In this document: positions 3,685 to 5,240 of the stretch, piece by piece
Numbering within the stretch: the first letter of the stretch is position 1
How the letters are laid out: each line of letters starts with the position of its first letter
Source of the DNA: Acidimicrobiaceae bacterium
Lineage (GTDB): Bacteria > Actinomycetota > Acidimicrobiia > Acidimicrobiales > Palsa-688
Length of the DNA: 5,240 nucleotides
Direction of reading: 5' to 3'
NCBI GenBank assembly: GCA_003158835.1
Contig: PMLI01000581.1
Span: 333-5,572 of the forward strand
Notes under the pieces: model-generated
Databases searched by the model: none
What the model was told of the DNA's origin: nothing
Seen by the model: only the letters and a program-made list of their open reading frames with translations
Made by a program: the position numbers and the translations under genes

Positions 3685-5240
3685 GTGGCAGAAAGTACTG
3701 AAGCACCGTCGATGGCCGGCGGCGACGTGCCTGCCGCCGAAGCCATCGGCATTTACAAACAATTTGGCAGCACTCTGGCTCTGCGGGGTGTAAGTGTGGC
3801 CGTGCGTTCGGGGCGCTGCCTCGGGTTGGTGGGCCGTAACGGGGCAGGCAAGTCGACCCTCGTCTCCATCCTGTCGGGCATTTACGGCCAAGACAAAGGT
3901 CAGGTGCGCTTCGACGGCCAACCGGCCCCGGTCCTCGGCGACGTCGACGCCTGGCGCCAGAAGATCTCGACCGTTTTCCAGCATTCGATGGTGGTACCGA
4001 CGCTGACGGTGGCGGAGAACGTTTTCCTCAATGCCCAGCCGGGACGTTCGGGCCTCGTCGACTGGAAGACAATGCGGGCGGAGACCAAGCGTGTCCTGGC
4101 GGAATGGGGCTTCAACAATGTTGACGCCAACGCTCCCTGCGCGACCCTTAGCGTCGAGCAGCGCCAGCTGGTCGAGATCGCCCGAGCGCTGGCCGCGGGC
4201 CGGCGCTGCCTGCTGCTGGACGAGCCGACCTCCGCGCTCGAGCGGGCTGAGATCCGCAGGCTTTTCGACCGCATCCGGGCGGTCGTGGCCAACGGCGTGG
4301 CGGTGCTTTACATATCCCACCATTTGGAGGAAGTCTTCGACGTTTGCGACGACGTAGCCGTCCTGCGTGATGGCGAGCTCGTGATGGCGCGGCCGACGGC
4401 GGGGCTCTCCAAGGATGACCTGGTGGCCGCCATGGTCGGCCCCGATGCGGCCGCCATCGCGGGCCTCGAGCGCCCGGGCGCCAGTGACAAAGGCCAAAAG
4501 GCCGGCTCCGATGCGGCCCGGCCCTGCTTGGTGGTCGAGCACCTCTCGGTCGTCTCTCCCCGGGGAGCGGTGCGCGACGTGTCGCTCGAGGTACGCCACG
4601 GGGAGCGGGTCGGCGTCGCCGGTCTCCTGGGGGCGGGCGTGGCCACGCTGGCCCGGGCGATTGCAGGCAGCGAGACTTGGGGTTCGGGCAAGATCGAGGT
4701 TGAAGGAGCTCCCCTGGTGCCGATGAGGCCGGACAAGGCGCTCAAGGCGGGCGTCGGCTACGTGCCCGAGGACCGCCGGGCCGAGGGGTTCGTGCGGTTG
4801 TTGGGCGTGGGCGAGAACGTCACAATGACAATCGTGGACAAATTGGCGGACCGCCTCGGCATCGTCATACCCGGCAGGAGGTCCGCCGCCGCCCGGCCCC
4901 TCGTCAAGCGGCTGTCGATCGTTTCGGCCGGACTGTCCCAGCCTGTCGGCGAGCTCTCCGGCGGCAACCAGCAGAAAGTGACAGTAGCGCGCGCCGTGGC
5001 CACGGCCCCCAAGCTCGTCGTAGCCATGACCCCCACCAGGGGAGTCGACGTCGCTTCCAAGGCCGTGTTGCTCGAGGCCCTTTCCTCCCTGGCGAGAGAT
5101 GGGGGGACCGCGGTCCTGGTCGCCACCGATGACCTCGACGACCTGGTCATCTGCGACCGGGTAGTAGTGCTCAGGGGTGGGGAAGTCGTCGCTGAGTTCA
5201 CCGACCCGCCTTTTGACCGAGAAGAACTTATTGCCGCCAT
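3685..5240 (+). CDS. Sugar ABC transporter ATP-binding protein, two fused nucleotide-binding domains (CUT2/RbsA-like), 3' end beyond window
   Basis: 518 codons are visible without a stop; relatives have about 500-510 residues, so little is missing. The protein energises sugar import at the inner face of the membrane. Domain 1 is intact: Walker A GRNGAGKST (50-58), Q-loop VFQHSMVVPTLTVAEN, signature-like LSVEQRQLVEIARAL (from 155), Walker B LLLDEPTSAL with Asp179/Glu180, and switch His212. Domain 2 begins near residue 273. Its Walker A position reads GLLGAGVAT (313-321) with no Lys or Ser/Thr. It then has YVPEDRRAEG (from 359) and a perfect LSGGNQQKV signature (424-432). Where DEPTRG is expected it has MTPTRG (Met448/Thr449), and Asp482 replaces the switch His. 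So ATP site 1 (domain-1 Walker motifs plus domain-2 signature) looks functional and site 2 does not. The GTG start adds about 20 poorly conserved N-terminal residues. It follows the binding-protein gene by 126 bp in the same operon. Confidence 0.93.
   Translation, partial: MAESTEAPSMAGGDVPAAEAIGIYKQFGSTLALRGVSVAVRSGRCLGLVGRNGAGKSTLVSILSGIYGQDKGQVRFDGQPAPVLGDVDAWRQKISTVFQHSMVVPTLTVAENVFLNAQPGRSGLVDWKTMRAETKRVLAEWGFNNVDANAPCATLSVEQRQLVEIARALAAGRRCLLLDEPTSALERAEIRRLFDRIRAVVANGVAVLYISHHLEEVFDVCDDVAVLRDGELVMARPTAGLSKDDLVAAMVGPDAAAIAGLERPGASDKGQKAGSDAARPCLVVEHLSVVSPRGAVRDVSLEVRHGERVGVAGLLGAGVATLARAIAGSETWGSGKIEVEGAPLVPMRPDKALKAGVGYVPEDRRAEGFVRLLGVGENVTMTIVDKLADRLGIVIPGRRSAAARPLVKRLSIVSAGLSQPVGELSGGNQQKVTVARAVATAPKLVVAMTPTRGVDVASKAVLLEALSSLARDGGTAVLVATDDLDDLVICDRVVVLRGGEVVAEFTDPPFDREELIAA

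Noticed and set aside
3535..4599. 354-codon open frame on the minus strand
   Set aside because: It lies antisense to the binding-protein end and ATPase, whose motifs are unmistakable in the plus frame. Its translation is Arg/His/Gly-rich with no recognisable domain; it is a GC-bias shadow.
5020..5050. Frameshift or pseudogene to explain the missing DEPTRG in the ATPase
   Set aside because: The frame is continuous and correct on both sides (LSGGNQQKV before, PTRGVDV after), so these are substitutions, not a frameshift.

Overview
The window is GC-rich DNA of the kind seen in Actinomycetota or a similar high-GC lineage. The clues are strong C/G third-position use, a GTG start with a GGAGG ribosome site, and transporter proteins that resemble an actinobacterial sugar ABC group. 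The lineage below that level cannot be fixed from the sequence. The genes form a deoxy-sugar (L-rhamnose / L-fucose type) uptake and catabolism locus.

Layout. Bases 2-304 (+) hold the C-terminal end of an FGGY carbohydrate kinase, most like rhamnulokinase (RhaB). It converges on a minus-strand pair: a LacI-family repressor (1830-808), then an RbsD/FucU-family sugar mutarotase (753-301). The kinase and the mutarotase end on the same CTAG palindrome, so their stop codons overlap and no terminator lies between them. Bases 1831-2406 are a 576-bp divergent control region. From 2407 the plus strand carries a secreted type-I sugar-binding protein (2407-3558), then a 126-bp spacer with a strong stem-loop. 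After that comes a double-domain CUT2-family ABC ATPase (3685 to beyond 5240) that runs off the window a few residues before its expected end. The permease gene expected in such an operon is not in view and probably follows.

Logic. The binding protein captures the sugar outside the cell and the ATPase drives its import through an unseen permease. The mutarotase interconverts anomers to feed the isomerase step, and the kinase phosphorylates the ketose. The LacI regulator probably controls both divergent units. A near-palindromic, CG-centred site (AGTAAACGATTACT, 1928-1941) sits in the control region, and an imperfect second copy in opposite orientation lies at 2082-2095.

Most interesting points: (1) the second ATPase domain has lost Walker A, Walker B, catalytic Glu and switch His equivalents but keeps a perfect LSGGNQQKV signature, implying a transporter with one working ATP site; (2) the two putative operators; (3) a long, structured control region that also contains a 41-codon coding-like ORF; (4) a 12-bp perfect stem-loop between binding protein and ATPase genes; (5) a binding protein with a Sec signal but no lipobox cysteine. 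I see no CRISPR array, tRNA, rRNA, insertion sequence or clear evidence of an entirely new system.
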